A DNA stretch of 64,000 nt from Sphingomonas pruni NBRC 15498 (GCF_001598455.1 NZ_BCYZ01000009.1:1-64000), one strand, 5' to 3'; positions 26,275-34,794 are shown, numbered from the stretch's first letter. Made by a program: numbers and translations. The notes: generated by a model not told the origin, from the letters alone.

Positions 26275-27060
26275 TCAGACGCGGCTGTCGCCCTCGACCA
26301 GTTGTTCGGAAATCGCCTCCGCCGCCTTGCGCACCAACGCTGCCGTCTCGCGCGCGGACACCGACGGCAGGATCTTCTTCAGATAGGGAACGGTGAGCGC
26401 CGCCGCCGCGCTGCCGCCGCGCATAATGGGTGCGGAAATGTCGGTGATCCCGGCGACGAAATGGCTTGGTGTGTGTTCGACATGGCGTTCAGCGATTTCG
26501 TCGGCGCGGGCGCGCAACGCCGCCATCTCGGCTTCGGGAATCGGCGGGTCGAACATCGCTTCCCAACGGCGGCGCACGTCCTTGGGCTGATGCGCGTAGA
26601 GGATCATCCCCGACGCCGTCTGCATCAGCGGTCGGCGATAACCGACGCGGACCGAAAAACCGATCTGCTCGCCCGATTCCATCCGCGCCACGACCACCAT
26701 CTGCCCGCGCGTATGCAGCGCGAGGTGACACGACTGGCCGATCTCGAGCGCGAGCTGACGCATCACCGGTAAGGCGATTTCGATCAGGTTGGCGGTGCGC
26801 GGCTGCTGCATGCCGAGTGAGAACAGCCGGTCGGTCAGGCGATAGCCGTCCTGGGCCGGATCCTGTTCGATATAGCCGCGCTGTTCGAGGACCTGTACCA
26901 TGCGGAACAGCTCGCCGTGGGAGCGGCCCAGCGCATGGACGATTTCGGTCAGCGTCATCGCGTCGGTTTGGGCCGCGAGCAATTCCAGCACGTCCAGGCC
27001 CTTTTCGAGCGCCGGTGCGCGGTACCGCGAATCTCCGCCGCGATCCTCATCGTCAGCCAT
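26275..27060 (-). CDS. IclR-family regulator of the fucose genes
   Basis: This 261-aa protein has a winged helix-turn-helix at about residues 15-75 (APALEKGLDVLELL, LTEIVHALG, LFRMVQVLEQRGYIEQD) followed by the IclR effector-binding domain. It sits between the dehydrogenase and the divergent FucP permease, and the 181-base gap before FucP carries an A/T-rich direct repeat. Control of the fucose genes by fuconate or a later intermediate is likely but inferred. An IclR family member is a common regulator of such sugar-acid pathways. Confidence 0.88.
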   Translation of the reverse strand: MADDEDRGGDSRYRAPALEKGLDVLELLAAQTDAMTLTEIVHALGRSHGELFRMVQVLEQRGYIEQDPAQDGYRLTDRLFSLGMQQPRTANLIEIALPVMRQLALEIGQSCHLALHTRGQMVVVARMESGEQIGFSVRVGYRRPLMQTASGMILYAHQPKDVRRRWEAMFDPPIPEAEMAALRARADEIAERHVEHTPSHFVAGITDISAPIMRGGSAAAALTVPYLKKILPSVSARETAALVRKAAEAISEQLVEGDSRV

Positions 27061-27125
27061 CGTTAACGTCCTCGCCCCTTCATGGCTGTCTTTGGCATGA
27101 TGGCTTCCTCGCGTCGATCCATCTA

Positions 27126-27166
27126 TCTTTATTCACTAGTAAAAAACATCTTTATCAGCAGAAAAA
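27126..27166. promoter_or_regulatory. Imperfect direct repeat in the IclR-FucP promoter gap
   Basis: TCTTTATTCACTAGTAAAAAA at 27126-27146 (split here as TCTTTATTCAC and TAGTAAAAAA) is followed 23 bases on by TCTTTATCAGCAGAAAAA at 27149-27166. The stretch is strikingly A/T-rich for this genome and lies midway between divergent starts, so it may hold IclR sites and promoter elements. No clean IclR palindrome is visible. Confidence 0.4.
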
Positions 27167-27241
27167 TTGCTCTAGGTTCTCAGCTATAGATCGAAGCGAA
27201 TACGCTCGTATTGTGCTGCGGATCGACGGGAGGGGATTGGT

Positions 27242-28507
27242 ATGAGCGACGAACCTCCGGTGCCGACGACACGCCTGCTGCCTTTTGCGCTGATCGTCGC
27301 ATTGTTCTTCCTGTGGGGAATCGCAAACAATCTCAACGATATCCTGATTGCCCATTTCAAGAAGCTGTTCGTTCTCGGCGACCTGCAAGCCGGTCTCGTC
27401 CAATCGGCCTTCTATCTAGGATATTTCTGCCTCGCCATTCCGGCCGCCTTGTTCATGCGCGCTTACGGCTATCGCGCTGCGGTGTTGCTCGGCCTGTGCT
27501 TCTACGGCGCCGGTGCATTATTGTTCTGGCCGGCAGCCAGCCTGCAGAGCTATCCGTTCTTCCTGGCCGCCTTGTTCGTCATCGCCAGCGGCCTTTCGTT
27601 CCTCGAAACGTCGGCCAACCCGCTCATCGCACGGCTCGGACCGCCGGAGAGCGCGGCGCGCCGGCTCAACCTCGCCCAGGCGTTCAACCCGCTCGGCTCG
27701 ATCACCGGGATCGTCATCGGCAGCCAGTTCATCCTGTCAGGCGTAGCGCACAGCCCCGCCGAGATCGCCGCGATGCTGCCGGACGTACTGGCCCGGTGGC
27801 GCGCGGGCGAAGCCGCTGCAGTCCAGCTGCCCTATCTGCTGATCGGCCTCGGCGTGCTCGCCTGGGCAGTGCTGATCCGGTTGACCGCTTTTCCCGTGAT
27901 CGCGACGCAGCGCGACGTCGAGGAAGATGTCGGCGCCCTCGACGATTTTCGCGCCCTGCTCCGCGATCCTCGCATCCTGCTCGGCGTTCTGGCGCAGTTC
28001 TTTTATGTCGGCGCGCAGGTTGGCGTGTGGAGCTTTCTCATCCGTTACGCCGAAGTCGCCGTGCCCGGCACGCCCGAGCGCGTCGCGGCGGGCTATCTCA
28101 CCATCTCGCTCGTCACCTTCATGGCGGGGCGGTTCGTCGGCTCGGCGCTGATGGGCGTAGTGCGCGCGCCGTCGCTCCTCGCCATTTTCGCGGTGGCGGG
28201 CGCCTTGCTGTGCCTCTTCGCGACGATCGCGGGAGGCATGGGCGGTATCATTGCGCTGATCGCGTCGAGTTTCTTCATGTCGATCATGTATCCGACCATC
28301 TTCGCCGAGACGGTCGAAGGCCTCGGAGCGCGGACCAAATCTGCCGCCGCGCTGCTGGTCATGGCCATTATCGGAGGAGCGGTCTTTCCCGCAGTGATGG
28401 GGTTGGTGTCCGATCGTACCGGGTCGATGGTCAACGCGATGGCTGTGCCGGCCTGCTGCTTCCTCGTCGTGCTCGCCTTCGCATCAAGGGTGCGGAAGCC
28501 TGTGTGA
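27242..28507 (+). CDS. fucP: L-fucose:H+ symporter
   Basis: This 421-aa major facilitator superfamily protein of the FucP type has about twelve hydrophobic segments. It keeps the two acidic residues linked to transport in Escherichia coli FucP: the Asp in NNLNDILIAHF (Asp33) and the Glu in FLETSANP (Glu122). It brings L-fucose across the inner membrane. GGGAGGGG precedes the ATG. Its stop overlaps the GTG of the fuconolactonase as GTGA. Other sugars of the same subfamily, such as galactose or glucose, cannot be ruled out, but the neighbours favour fucose. Confidence 0.9.
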   Translation: MSDEPPVPTTRLLPFALIVALFFLWGIANNLNDILIAHFKKLFVLGDLQAGLVQSAFYLGYFCLAIPAALFMRAYGYRAAVLLGLCFYGAGALLFWPAASLQSYPFFLAALFVIASGLSFLETSANPLIARLGPPESAARRLNLAQAFNPLGSITGIVIGSQFILSGVAHSPAEIAAMLPDVLARWRAGEAAAVQLPYLLIGLGVLAWAVLIRLTAFPVIATQRDVEEDVGALDDFRALLRDPRILLGVLAQFFYVGAQVGVWSFLIRYAEVAVPGTPERVAAGYLTISLVTFMAGRFVGSALMGVVRAPSLLAIFAVAGALLCLFATIAGGMGGIIALIASSFFMSIMYPTIFAETVEGLGARTKSAAALLVMAIIGGAVFPAVMGLVSDRTGSMVNAMAVPACCFLVVLAFASRVRKPV

Positions 28508-29292
28508 TCGACGCCCATGTCCATCTCTGGCGGATCGGCGAGCATGGCTGCACTTGGCCACCCGCCGACCTCGTCGCGATCCATCGCGATGTCGAGCTGG
28601 CCGAGTTGCGCGCGCTGGCGGTCGCCAACAGGATCGAGGGCGTCGTGCTGGTCCAGAGCCAGGATAATGCCGTCGACACCGAGTGGCTGCTGTCGCTTGC
28701 CGATGATCCGCTGGTGTTGGGAATAGTCGGCTGGAGCGATCTGCGCGGCACGCTCCGGTCGCACCCCAAGCTCAAGGGTCTGCGCCCGATGGTGCAGGAC
28801 CTTGCTGCGGACTGGTATGACGATCCTGCGATCGAAGCCGCCCTGATGGCCATGGCCGATCGCGGACTGGTGCTCGACGCGCTGGTCCGTCCGCGACACC
28901 TGGCCGCATTGCGTCGTTTGGCGGCGCGGCATCCGGCGCTGCCGATCGTCATCGATCATGCCGCCAAACCCGATGCCGGCGATCTCGCCGGATGGGAAGG
29001 CGCGATGCGCGCGATCGCCGAACGGCCCAATGTCGCGTGCAAGGTGTCGGGGCTGGTTACCGAACCCGGTCTGACACCCCGCCTCGACGAGGTCGCGGAG
29101 ATAGTGATCGACGCATTCGGAACGGACCGCCTGATCTGGGGGAGCGATTGGCCTGTCCTCACCTTGGCCGAGGATTATGCGGCCTGGCTCGATCGGGCGC
29201 AGGGCCTGATCGCGGCGAGCGACCGGGGCGCAGTGTTCGGCGGTAATGCACAACGTATCTACGCCCTTTCCGGTAATTCCACCTCTTCCTGA
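28504..29292 (+). CDS. Amidohydrolase-2 family L-fuconolactonase
   Basis: This 262-aa TIM-barrel hydrolase of the amidohydrolase_2 family has HVH (His5, His7) right after the start, IDHAAKP near residue 151 and GSDWP near 216. In fucose clusters this family opens L-fucono-1,5-lactone to L-fuconate, between the dehydrogenase and FucD steps. The GTG at 28504 overlaps the FucP stop; sequence upstream in the same frame is FucP read out of frame. A terminator-like hairpin follows at 29301-29331. Confidence 0.87.
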   Translation: MIDAHVHLWRIGEHGCTWPPADLVAIHRDVELAELRALAVANRIEGVVLVQSQDNAVDTEWLLSLADDPLVLGIVGWSDLRGTLRSHPKLKGLRPMVQDLAADWYDDPAIEAALMAMADRGLVLDALVRPRHLAALRRLAARHPALPIVIDHAAKPDAGDLAGWEGAMRAIAERPNVACKVSGLVTEPGLTPRLDEVAEIVIDAFGTDRLIWGSDWPVLTLAEDYAAWLDRAQGLIAASDRGAVFGGNAQRIYALSGNSTSS

Positions 29293-29300
29293 CAACGAAA

Positions 29301-29331
29301 CGGCGCGCCCGGCTTGGTGCCGGACGCGCCG
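29301..29331. terminator. Shared hairpin between convergent genes
   Basis: CGGCGCGCCCGGC pairs with GCCGGACGCGCCG around a TTGGT loop with one mismatch. TTTCGTTGTC follows it on the minus strand, so it best serves the minus-strand secreted-protein gene, while also closing the fucose transcript. Confidence 0.6.
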
Positions 29332-29380
29332 TCAGGATGCGGGCCGCGTGCTATCCGGGGGGTGCGACCCGCACCGGTGA

Positions 29381-30265
29381 CTATTGAGCGGCGTCCTTGA
29401 CGTCGCCCTTGCCCATTGCGGAGACCAGCGCGCTACCCGAGCCCGAGAAGTTGGCGGCCGGCAATTCCGCCGTCTTCTTGCCGACGCGGACCAGCACGCT
29501 TTGCACTTTCCCCTGCGCTGTCGAGCGCACGGACTGGACGGTCCCGATCACTCGGCCCTTGGCGTCGGTCACCGCCATTCCTGGGTTCACCGGGAAAGCC
29601 CCCGCGCTCGCCGCGCCGCTACCGGCCAGGGCCAGGTTGCCCGCGCCCGACGCCGTACCGCCAAGTCCGGAGAGCGTGCCTGAGCCGGCGGCGCTGCCGC
29701 TGCCCGACGCACTGCCGCCGAGCGACTGAGCGCCGGACGATAGATTGCCGACGGCACCGCGCGCGCGCCCGGCAGCCGCACCAGTGGCGTTCCGAGCGCG
29801 TCCGGCCACATTGCGGGTCGCCTCGGTCGCGCGTGAGGCGGTCCCGCGAACGGCATCCGTGCCGACCAGTTGCGCGTCGACACCGGTGCCGGCGCTGCCC
29901 GCTGCCGATCCGCTGCCGGTCAGTGCGCGGTTGCCGATCAGGCTGCTGTTGCTGGCGGTCGTATCGGTCGAGCTCGAATTGGACGCGCTGACCTTGCCCT
30001 TGCGGGTATCGACGCTCTTGTGCGTCCTGCTCGAACTGTGTGTCGAAGTGGCGGTGTCGGTATCGACCGGCATGCGATCGATCATGCCGCCCAACGACCC
30101 GTTGCCCGCGCCGCCGAGCGATCCGGTGGCCCCGCCGAGCGTACCCCCGAGCGTACCGCCCAGACTCCCGCCGAGACCACCGCCGCCGCCCAGCAGCTGC
30201 GCCGAAGCCGGGGTCGCGGCGACCGCGATCGCGAGCGTTGCCGCACCAAACAGGATCTTCATCAT
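29381..30265 (-). CDS. Gly/Ser/Ala-rich secreted protein with PRC-barrel-like C-terminus
   Basis: This 294-aa protein has a signal peptide ending ATPASAQ. A glycine-rich repeat block (LGGSLGGTLGGTLGG and similar) covers about residues 25-60. A long Ser/Thr/Ala/Gly-rich low-complexity middle follows. The ordered tail of about 70 residues (VTDAKGRVIGTVQSV, then VRVGKKTAELPAANF) reads like a PRC-barrel or short beta domain. AGGAG lies eight bases before the ATG at 30265. Function unknown; a cell-surface or periplasmic structural role is possible. It is followed by the hairpin at 29301-29331. Confidence 0.72.
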   Translation of the reverse strand: MMKILFGAATLAIAVAATPASAQLLGGGGGLGGSLGGTLGGTLGGATGSLGGAGNGSLGGMIDRMPVDTDTATSTHSSSRTHKSVDTRKGKVSASNSSSTDTTASNSSLIGNRALTGSGSAAGSAGTGVDAQLVGTDAVRGTASRATEATRNVAGRARNATGAAAGRARGAVGNLSSGAQSLGGSASGSGSAAGSGTLSGLGGTASGAGNLALAGSGAASAGAFPVNPGMAVTDAKGRVIGTVQSVRSTAQGKVQSVLVRVGKKTAELPAANFSGSGSALVSAMGKGDVKDAAQ

Positions 30266-30332
30266 GACCGTTTCTCCTTGTTTCTGCCCGGAGAACGGAG
30301 CCCGACGCGGTTTTAATCCCGAGGCGCGGAAA

Positions 30333-31562
30333 TTATTTCGCGAGCGTCCGGCAATCGCCGCAGACCAGGCCGCGGCCATAGATCCTGTCGGGCCCGCGCG
30401 GTCCAAGGTCGCGGGCGAGCGCGTCGACGCGTTTGAGCGCGGCACCGACGGCGGCGGGCGAGGGCGATGGATAGAAGCGCGCTGTCGTCGCCGCGACCAG
30501 GGGCGCCGCAAAGGACGTCCCCCGCACCCGGAAGACCCGGCCGGCTATACCCGCCGCCAGCATGTCCGCACCGGGGGCCGCATAATCGAGGTGGCTCGCG
30601 CGCCCGGCTTCGATCAGCGCGCGGTTGCGCCCGTCGACCCCGGTCACGGCGATCACGCCCGGATAGGAGGCGGGAAAGCCCGGCGGCGCGGCGGGCCCGT
30701 TATTGCCGACTGCTGCCACGATCACGAGTCCACGCGCCTGTGCCGCCGCCACGACCTTGGCCAGCAAGGGGTTGGCGGGGCCGACCAGGCTGATCGTCAC
30801 CACCGACACGCGCTGTTGGACCATCCAGCCCAGTGCTTTCGCGATCGCGGTCGCGTTGCCGCCGGCAGGATCGCTGCCATAGACATCGGCCGAGGCGATC
30901 CGCGCGCCAGGCAAGCCGCCGCGTACCTTGCCCGAACCGCCGATCAGCGATGCGACGGCGGTGGCATGGTCATTGTCGCGCGGCGCGCCGATTGCGAATC
31001 CGGTCGAGATGGCCGCCCCTGCAACGCCGCCATCTATCACGCCGATCAGCGTGCCGCCGCCGTTTGCGACCGAGGCGGGTCGACCGTCCGTAGCTCCACT
31101 CGGCATGTGGAGTTGGTCCGCGCTCACCTCACCGCCAAGCTTGCGAATTTCTCTAATCGCCGATGGGAGAGATTGTTGGCCGGGAACCGCAAGGCGAACG
31201 TAACCCACGCCCAGCACGTCGCCCCGCTCGATCACCCGATACCCCTTGGCGACTGCGGCGGCGATCACGGCATCCTTGGGGTCGTCGATGACGACTTCCC
31301 CGGCGCGCGCCGGAAAGCCTTCCGGGTCGAGCGCGATGCTGTGGGGATTATCGCGGACCAACCGCGCGATCGCGGCGCGGCGCGCCTGATCGAGCATGCG
31401 TGCCGCGTCCGAAGGCGCGCGGAGTACGTCGTCGGCCAGGCCGCGCGCGGCCGGCAGGCCCGGCACGTCGATCGGCAGGGCCGGAAGCCGGGGCACGAGT
31501 TGCGCGCCCGCCGCTGTCGCGCCGACAAGCACGATCAGGGCAATGAGCATGGGACGGAGCAC
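30333..31562 (-). CDS. Secreted S8 subtilisin-like serine protease
   Basis: This 409-aa protein has a signal peptide, a propeptide-like region up to about residue 170 and a subtilase domain. The catalytic triad is Asp in GVIDGG, His in DNDHATAVAS and Ser in RGTSFAAPLVA. The usual DTG and HGT motifs read DGG and HAT here, small deviations that leave the catalytic residues in place. The catalytic domain is compact, and paired cysteines (VCGDC) stand near the end. The GTG at 31562 is chosen because AAGGA lies upstream; an ATG four codons later is possible. It is divergent from an ECF sigma gene with 86 bases between, so it may be controlled by it. Confidence 0.87.
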   Translation of the reverse strand: MLRPMLIALIVLVGATAAGAQLVPRLPALPIDVPGLPAARGLADDVLRAPSDAARMLDQARRAAIARLVRDNPHSIALDPEGFPARAGEVVIDDPKDAVIAAAVAKGYRVIERGDVLGVGYVRLAVPGQQSLPSAIREIRKLGGEVSADQLHMPSGATDGRPASVANGGGTLIGVIDGGVAGAAISTGFAIGAPRDNDHATAVASLIGGSGKVRGGLPGARIASADVYGSDPAGGNATAIAKALGWMVQQRVSVVTISLVGPANPLLAKVVAAAQARGLVIVAAVGNNGPAAPPGFPASYPGVIAVTGVDGRNRALIEAGRASHLDYAAPGADMLAAGIAGRVFRVRGTSFAAPLVAATTARFYPSPSPAAVGAALKRVDALARDLGPRGPDRIYGRGLVCGDCRTLAK

Positions 31563-31648
31563 GCAAATCCTTTCGCCTGGCAAAAATCACTCTGCGTGGA
31601 TTAAACGGGCGGTGCCATCCGTTTCATCCATACGAAGAAGGAATTGGC

Positions 31649-32134
31649 TTGGCCGCTTTCGAAAACGAGATGCTCGCCTTGCTGCCGCGCCTGCGGCGGC
31701 TCGCGCGTGCGCTCGCCCGCGACGCGGCGGACGCCGACGATCTGTGTCAGATCACGGTCGAGAAGGCGTTGCTGGCGCGCGGATCATGGCAGCCCGGAAC
31801 GAGATTGGACAGCTGGATGTACCGGATCATGCGCAATGCCTGGATCGACACCGCCCGTGCGCGCGGCCGGGCGTCGGAAACTTTTGTCGATGCCGAGGCC
31901 GGGGTGGGAATTGGCAGCGACGGTGGGGGCGAGGCGCGCGTCGCGCTTGGCGAGGTCGAGGCAGCGATGCGTCGCTTGCCGGATGAGCAGCGAGAGGCGG
32001 TGGCGCTCGTGCTGGTCGAGGGCCTTGCCTATAAGGAAGCGGCCGAAGTGCTCGATATCCCGATGGGCACGCTTACCTCGCGGCTGGTGCGTGGCCGCCA
32101 GGCGCTGATGCTGGACCTGGGAGAAGCGGCGTGA
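31649..32134 (+). CDS. ECF-type RNA polymerase sigma factor
   Basis: This 161-aa protein has sigma region 2 (DADDLCQITVEKALL, WMYRIMRNAWIDTAR, about residues 28-72) and region 4 (LPDEQREAVALVLVEGLAYKEAAE and a helix-turn-helix to about 153). The best start is a TTG at 31649 with AAGGA seven bases upstream; an ATG seven codons later is the alternative. Its stop overlaps the GTG of an anti-sigma-like gene as GTGA, the usual arrangement for a regulated ECF sigma. The divergent secreted protease is a possible target. Confidence 0.9.
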   Translation: MAAFENEMLALLPRLRRLARALARDAADADDLCQITVEKALLARGSWQPGTRLDSWMYRIMRNAWIDTARARGRASETFVDAEAGVGIGSDGGGEARVALGEVEAAMRRLPDEQREAVALVLVEGLAYKEAAEVLDIPMGTLTSRLVRGRQALMLDLGEAA

Positions 32135-32811
32135 CGATCGAGCCTGAAATGTTGATGGCCTATGCCGATGGCGAGCTCGATCCGCTCAATGCCAAGCGGG
32201 TCGAGCGCGCGATTGCCGGCGATCCGGCGCTTGTCCAGGAAGTCGAACGGCATCGCGCGCTGCGCAAGCGGATCGCGGACAACTTTGCGCCTGTTGCCGA
32301 CGAGCAGGTTCCCGATCGCCTCGCGGCCTTGCTGAAAAGCAGTGTCGTCGACTTGCCGTTGCCCAGGACGCGTCCGATCGTGACGCGGTGGCGCGAGGCG
32401 ACGGCATTGGCGGCGTGCCTTGTGCTTGGTCTGGTGATCGGCATTGGGCTGCCGCATGGTCCCGTCTCTGGAGGAGCAGGTGGGCTGTACGCCTCGGGAT
32501 CGCTTGCCAGAGCGCTTGACGATCAGGTCGGTGGTGCCGATGGAACCGTGAAGGTGGCAGTCAGCTTCCGCGACAAACAGGGCTCCTATTGCCGGGTGTT
32601 CAGCGCGCGCGTGACGGACGGCATTGCCTGTCGCGACGCCTCCGGCTGGGTGCTGCGCCGCACCCAGCAGGGATCGTCGACACAGCATGGCGACTATGCG
32701 CAAGCCGGATCGCCCGATCCCGACCTCATGGCAGCCGCGCAGGACATGATGGCCGGCGAGCCGCTCGACGCGAAGGCGGAAGAAGCGGCGCGGGGCGCGG
32801 GCTGGCGCTGA
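32131..32811 (+). CDS. Membrane anti-sigma factor
   Basis: This 226-aa protein has a cytoplasmic N-terminal segment typical of anti-sigma proteins (EMLMAYADGELDPLNAKRVE). A single membrane helix lies near residues 88-107, and a periplasmic domain of about 115 residues contains two cysteines (SYCRVF, IACRD). No zinc-binding HxxxCxxC motif is present. GTG start coupled to the sigma gene. The periplasmic cysteine pair and the neighbouring protease suggest sensing of an envelope signal, but that is inference. Confidence 0.82.
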   Translation: MTIEPEMLMAYADGELDPLNAKRVERAIAGDPALVQEVERHRALRKRIADNFAPVADEQVPDRLAALLKSSVVDLPLPRTRPIVTRWREATALAACLVLGLVIGIGLPHGPVSGGAGGLYASGSLARALDDQVGGADGTVKVAVSFRDKQGSYCRVFSARVTDGIACRDASGWVLRRTQQGSSTQHGDYAQAGSPDPDLMAAAQDMMAGEPLDAKAEEAARGAGWR

Positions 32812-32863
32812 GCGCGCGCCGGGAACACCGCGCCCTTCTTAAGCGGGCGGCAGCGGCGGCGTG

Positions 32864-33157
32864 TCAGTTGCGCCGCACTGCGACCAGCCGCGCGCCGCGT
32901 ACGGTGGGAATACCCGACACCTTGTTGAGCAATATTTCCGCGCGCGCTTCCTCCAGTCGACCCAGGTCGATCGAGAGCTTGAGGCCAGCCGGAAACCGGG
33001 TGAGCGCGATACCATAGGGAATTTGGTCGAATTGCGCGACGAGGCCGAGCAGGCGCGGCAGCAGATTGGGACAGACGTCGCCGCTGACATGCAGTCGGAC
33101 GAGCGTCGGACGAACGGTTTTGGGCGCACGTTGGGCGCGAGTTTGACCATGAAGCAC
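32864..33157 (-). CDS. Small ACT-domain-like protein
   Basis: A 97-aa frame from a GTG at 33157 contains one ACT-like beta-alpha-beta pattern: VRLHVSGDVCPNLLPRLLGLVAQF, here split as VRLHVSGDVC and PNLLPRLLGLVAQF, then LKLSIDLGRLEEARAEILLNKVS. Such free-standing ACT proteins occur in proteobacteria as possible amino-acid sensors. No strong ribosome-binding site is visible, and competing short frames overlap it, so the start is uncertain. It is flanked by the anti-sigma gene (convergent) and a 250-base gap (33158-33410) in which I see nothing else. Confidence 0.5.
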   Translation of the reverse strand: MLHGQTRAQRAPKTVRPTLVRLHVSGDVCPNLLPRLLGLVAQFDQIPYGIALTRFPAGLKLSIDLGRLEEARAEILLNKVSGIPTVRGARLVAVRRN

Positions 33158-33410
33158 GCTGAATGACTTTCGAGAAACTTGGCAGGAACGGCGGGGGCGT
33201 TCGCTCACGCCCGGCCGACGAGGCGCCGGATCAGCCGATCCGGCTGATGCTAATTCGTGCCAGAGAATCCCGCATTCGCGCGCTAGCAAGGTCCGGGCGA
33301 AGGCGCCCGGCCGTTGCATCGAGACTCGCGCAGATGGTCATAGCGATCGTGTATAACCGCGTTTTGGTTTTGGCTAGCCGGACTAGCAGGGCAGGGCGGA
33401 CCATGGCCGA

Positions 33411-34724
33411 TCATCCGATCCTGATCGGCCTCGACCTGCTCAGAAAAAACAGGAAGATTGCCGCGATCAGGACCGATGACGCGCCCAGTCCAAAGAACGA
33501 TGTCGCCGGTATGACGCCCCAATAGGCACCCATTGCGCCGGCGAGCAGGCTGCCCAGGAACTTCGCGATATACCAGGCGCCCATCGCCATGGCCGCGACC
33601 TGAACGGGCGACAGCGCGCCGACCAGGGTCAGCCCTACCGGAATGACGAGCAATTCGCCGATGGTCAGCAGGACGAAATAGGCGGTCACCCATTCGACTC
33701 CGACCGGGCGGCCGGTCCTGGCGTTCAACGCCGCCGCCACTACCATCACTACCATCGACAGAGCGGCGATCGCGCAGCCCAGGCTCATCCGCGCCAACAG
33801 GTTCGCCGGTCCGTTGCGCGCGGCGCGCTTCGCCCAATGGCGCATCAGTAACGGCGTCAGGACGATGATCAGCAATGGGTTGATCGACTGAAACCAGGTC
33901 GCGGGAATTTCCAGGCGCTGACCGAACAGATCGACGCTGCGGTCGGTCTGGTGCTCGACCCATAGCGCGATGACGTTACCGCTCTGCTCGTACCCGATCC
34001 GAAACAGCACGACGACCGCGATGATCGCGACCAGCATGCGCAGATTGCCCCAATCCTTGCTGGTAAGCGCGATCCGCGCGCTGGTTTGGGTCTGCGATCG
34101 GCTGGGCGGGTCGGCCGGCAAGAGATGCCTGAAGCGGAGATAGATGACGAGCCCGGCGAACATCCCGACTCCCGCTGCGGCGAAACCCCAATGCCAGCCA
34201 TAGAGCTCGCCGAGCGTGCCGCACACCAAGGGTGCCAACAGGCCGCCGAGATTGATCCCCATATAATAAGCGCTGAACGCCTGGGCCTGGCGCGGATCGT
34301 CGTCGGCATAGAGCCCGCCCACTTGCACGGCGAGCGGCGGCATGAAGAGACCATTGCCCAGCGCGACCAGCGCCAGCGCCGGGAACAGCAACGGCTCGAA
34401 CGCCATGGCGAAATGGCCGCACATCATCAACACGGCGCCGGTCACCACGCTGCGCGTGCGCCCCAGCCAGCGATCGGAGATGATCCCGCCGAAAAAGGGG
34501 CTGAAAAAGGCCGCCGCCCCGTACGCGCCATAGATCAGCGACGACTTCGCCTGGCTGAAGCCGAGATGCTGGGTCATGTAATAGACCAACAGCGCTTGCA
34601 GGCCGAAATAGGAGAATTCGGCCCACATCTGCGTCATGAACAACACCGTCAGGCCCGGCGGATGGCCGAACAGCGCCTTTGGGCGAACCGCGGGTTCCAC
34701 GCCGGCCAGCGTCCCCGTGGCCAT
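33411..34724 (-). CDS. POT/PTR-family peptide:H+ symporter
   Basis: This 437-aa inner-membrane protein of the proton-dependent oligopeptide transporter type has about 12 or more membrane segments. The PTR2 signatures are present (WAEFSYFGLQALLVYY near residue 34 and FFGGIISDRWLGR near 77), as is a second-half NPLLIIVLTPL helix. The classical ExxERFxYY reads AEFSYFGLQALLVYY, so the proton-coupling ExxER is altered. It imports di- or tripeptides. It follows a serine hydrolase and a TonB receptor on the same strand after 70 bases and opposes a dipeptide epimerase, which together point to peptide scavenging. Confidence 0.87.
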   Translation of the reverse strand: MATGTLAGVEPAVRPKALFGHPPGLTVLFMTQMWAEFSYFGLQALLVYYMTQHLGFSQAKSSLIYGAYGAAAFFSPFFGGIISDRWLGRTRSVVTGAVLMMCGHFAMAFEPLLFPALALVALGNGLFMPPLAVQVGGLYADDDPRQAQAFSAYYMGINLGGLLAPLVCGTLGELYGWHWGFAAAGVGMFAGLVIYLRFRHLLPADPPSRSQTQTSARIALTSKDWGNLRMLVAIIAVVVLFRIGYEQSGNVIALWVEHQTDRSVDLFGQRLEIPATWFQSINPLLIIVLTPLLMRHWAKRAARNGPANLLARMSLGCAIAALSMVVMVVAAALNARTGRPVGVEWVTAYFVLLTIGELLVIPVGLTLVGALSPVQVAAMAMGAWYIAKFLGSLLAGAMGAYWGVIPATSFFGLGASSVLIAAIFLFFLSRSRPIRIG

Positions 34725-34794
34725 TACCGGACCCGCATCGTTTGACGACGGCGACCGAGCTCTTGCAACGGGTGGCGGCGATCAATTGCCATGC

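Noticed and set aside
27211-28503. Fuconolactonase frame extended about 430 codons upstream
   Set aside because: That part is FucP read in another frame; the HVH motif expected near the N-terminus follows the GTG at 28504.
29460-30230. Repetitive-looking Gly/Ser-rich DNA, considered as a tandem repeat or CRISPR-like array
   Set aside because: The repeats are irregular and in coding frame, explained by low-complexity protein sequence; no constant spacer length.
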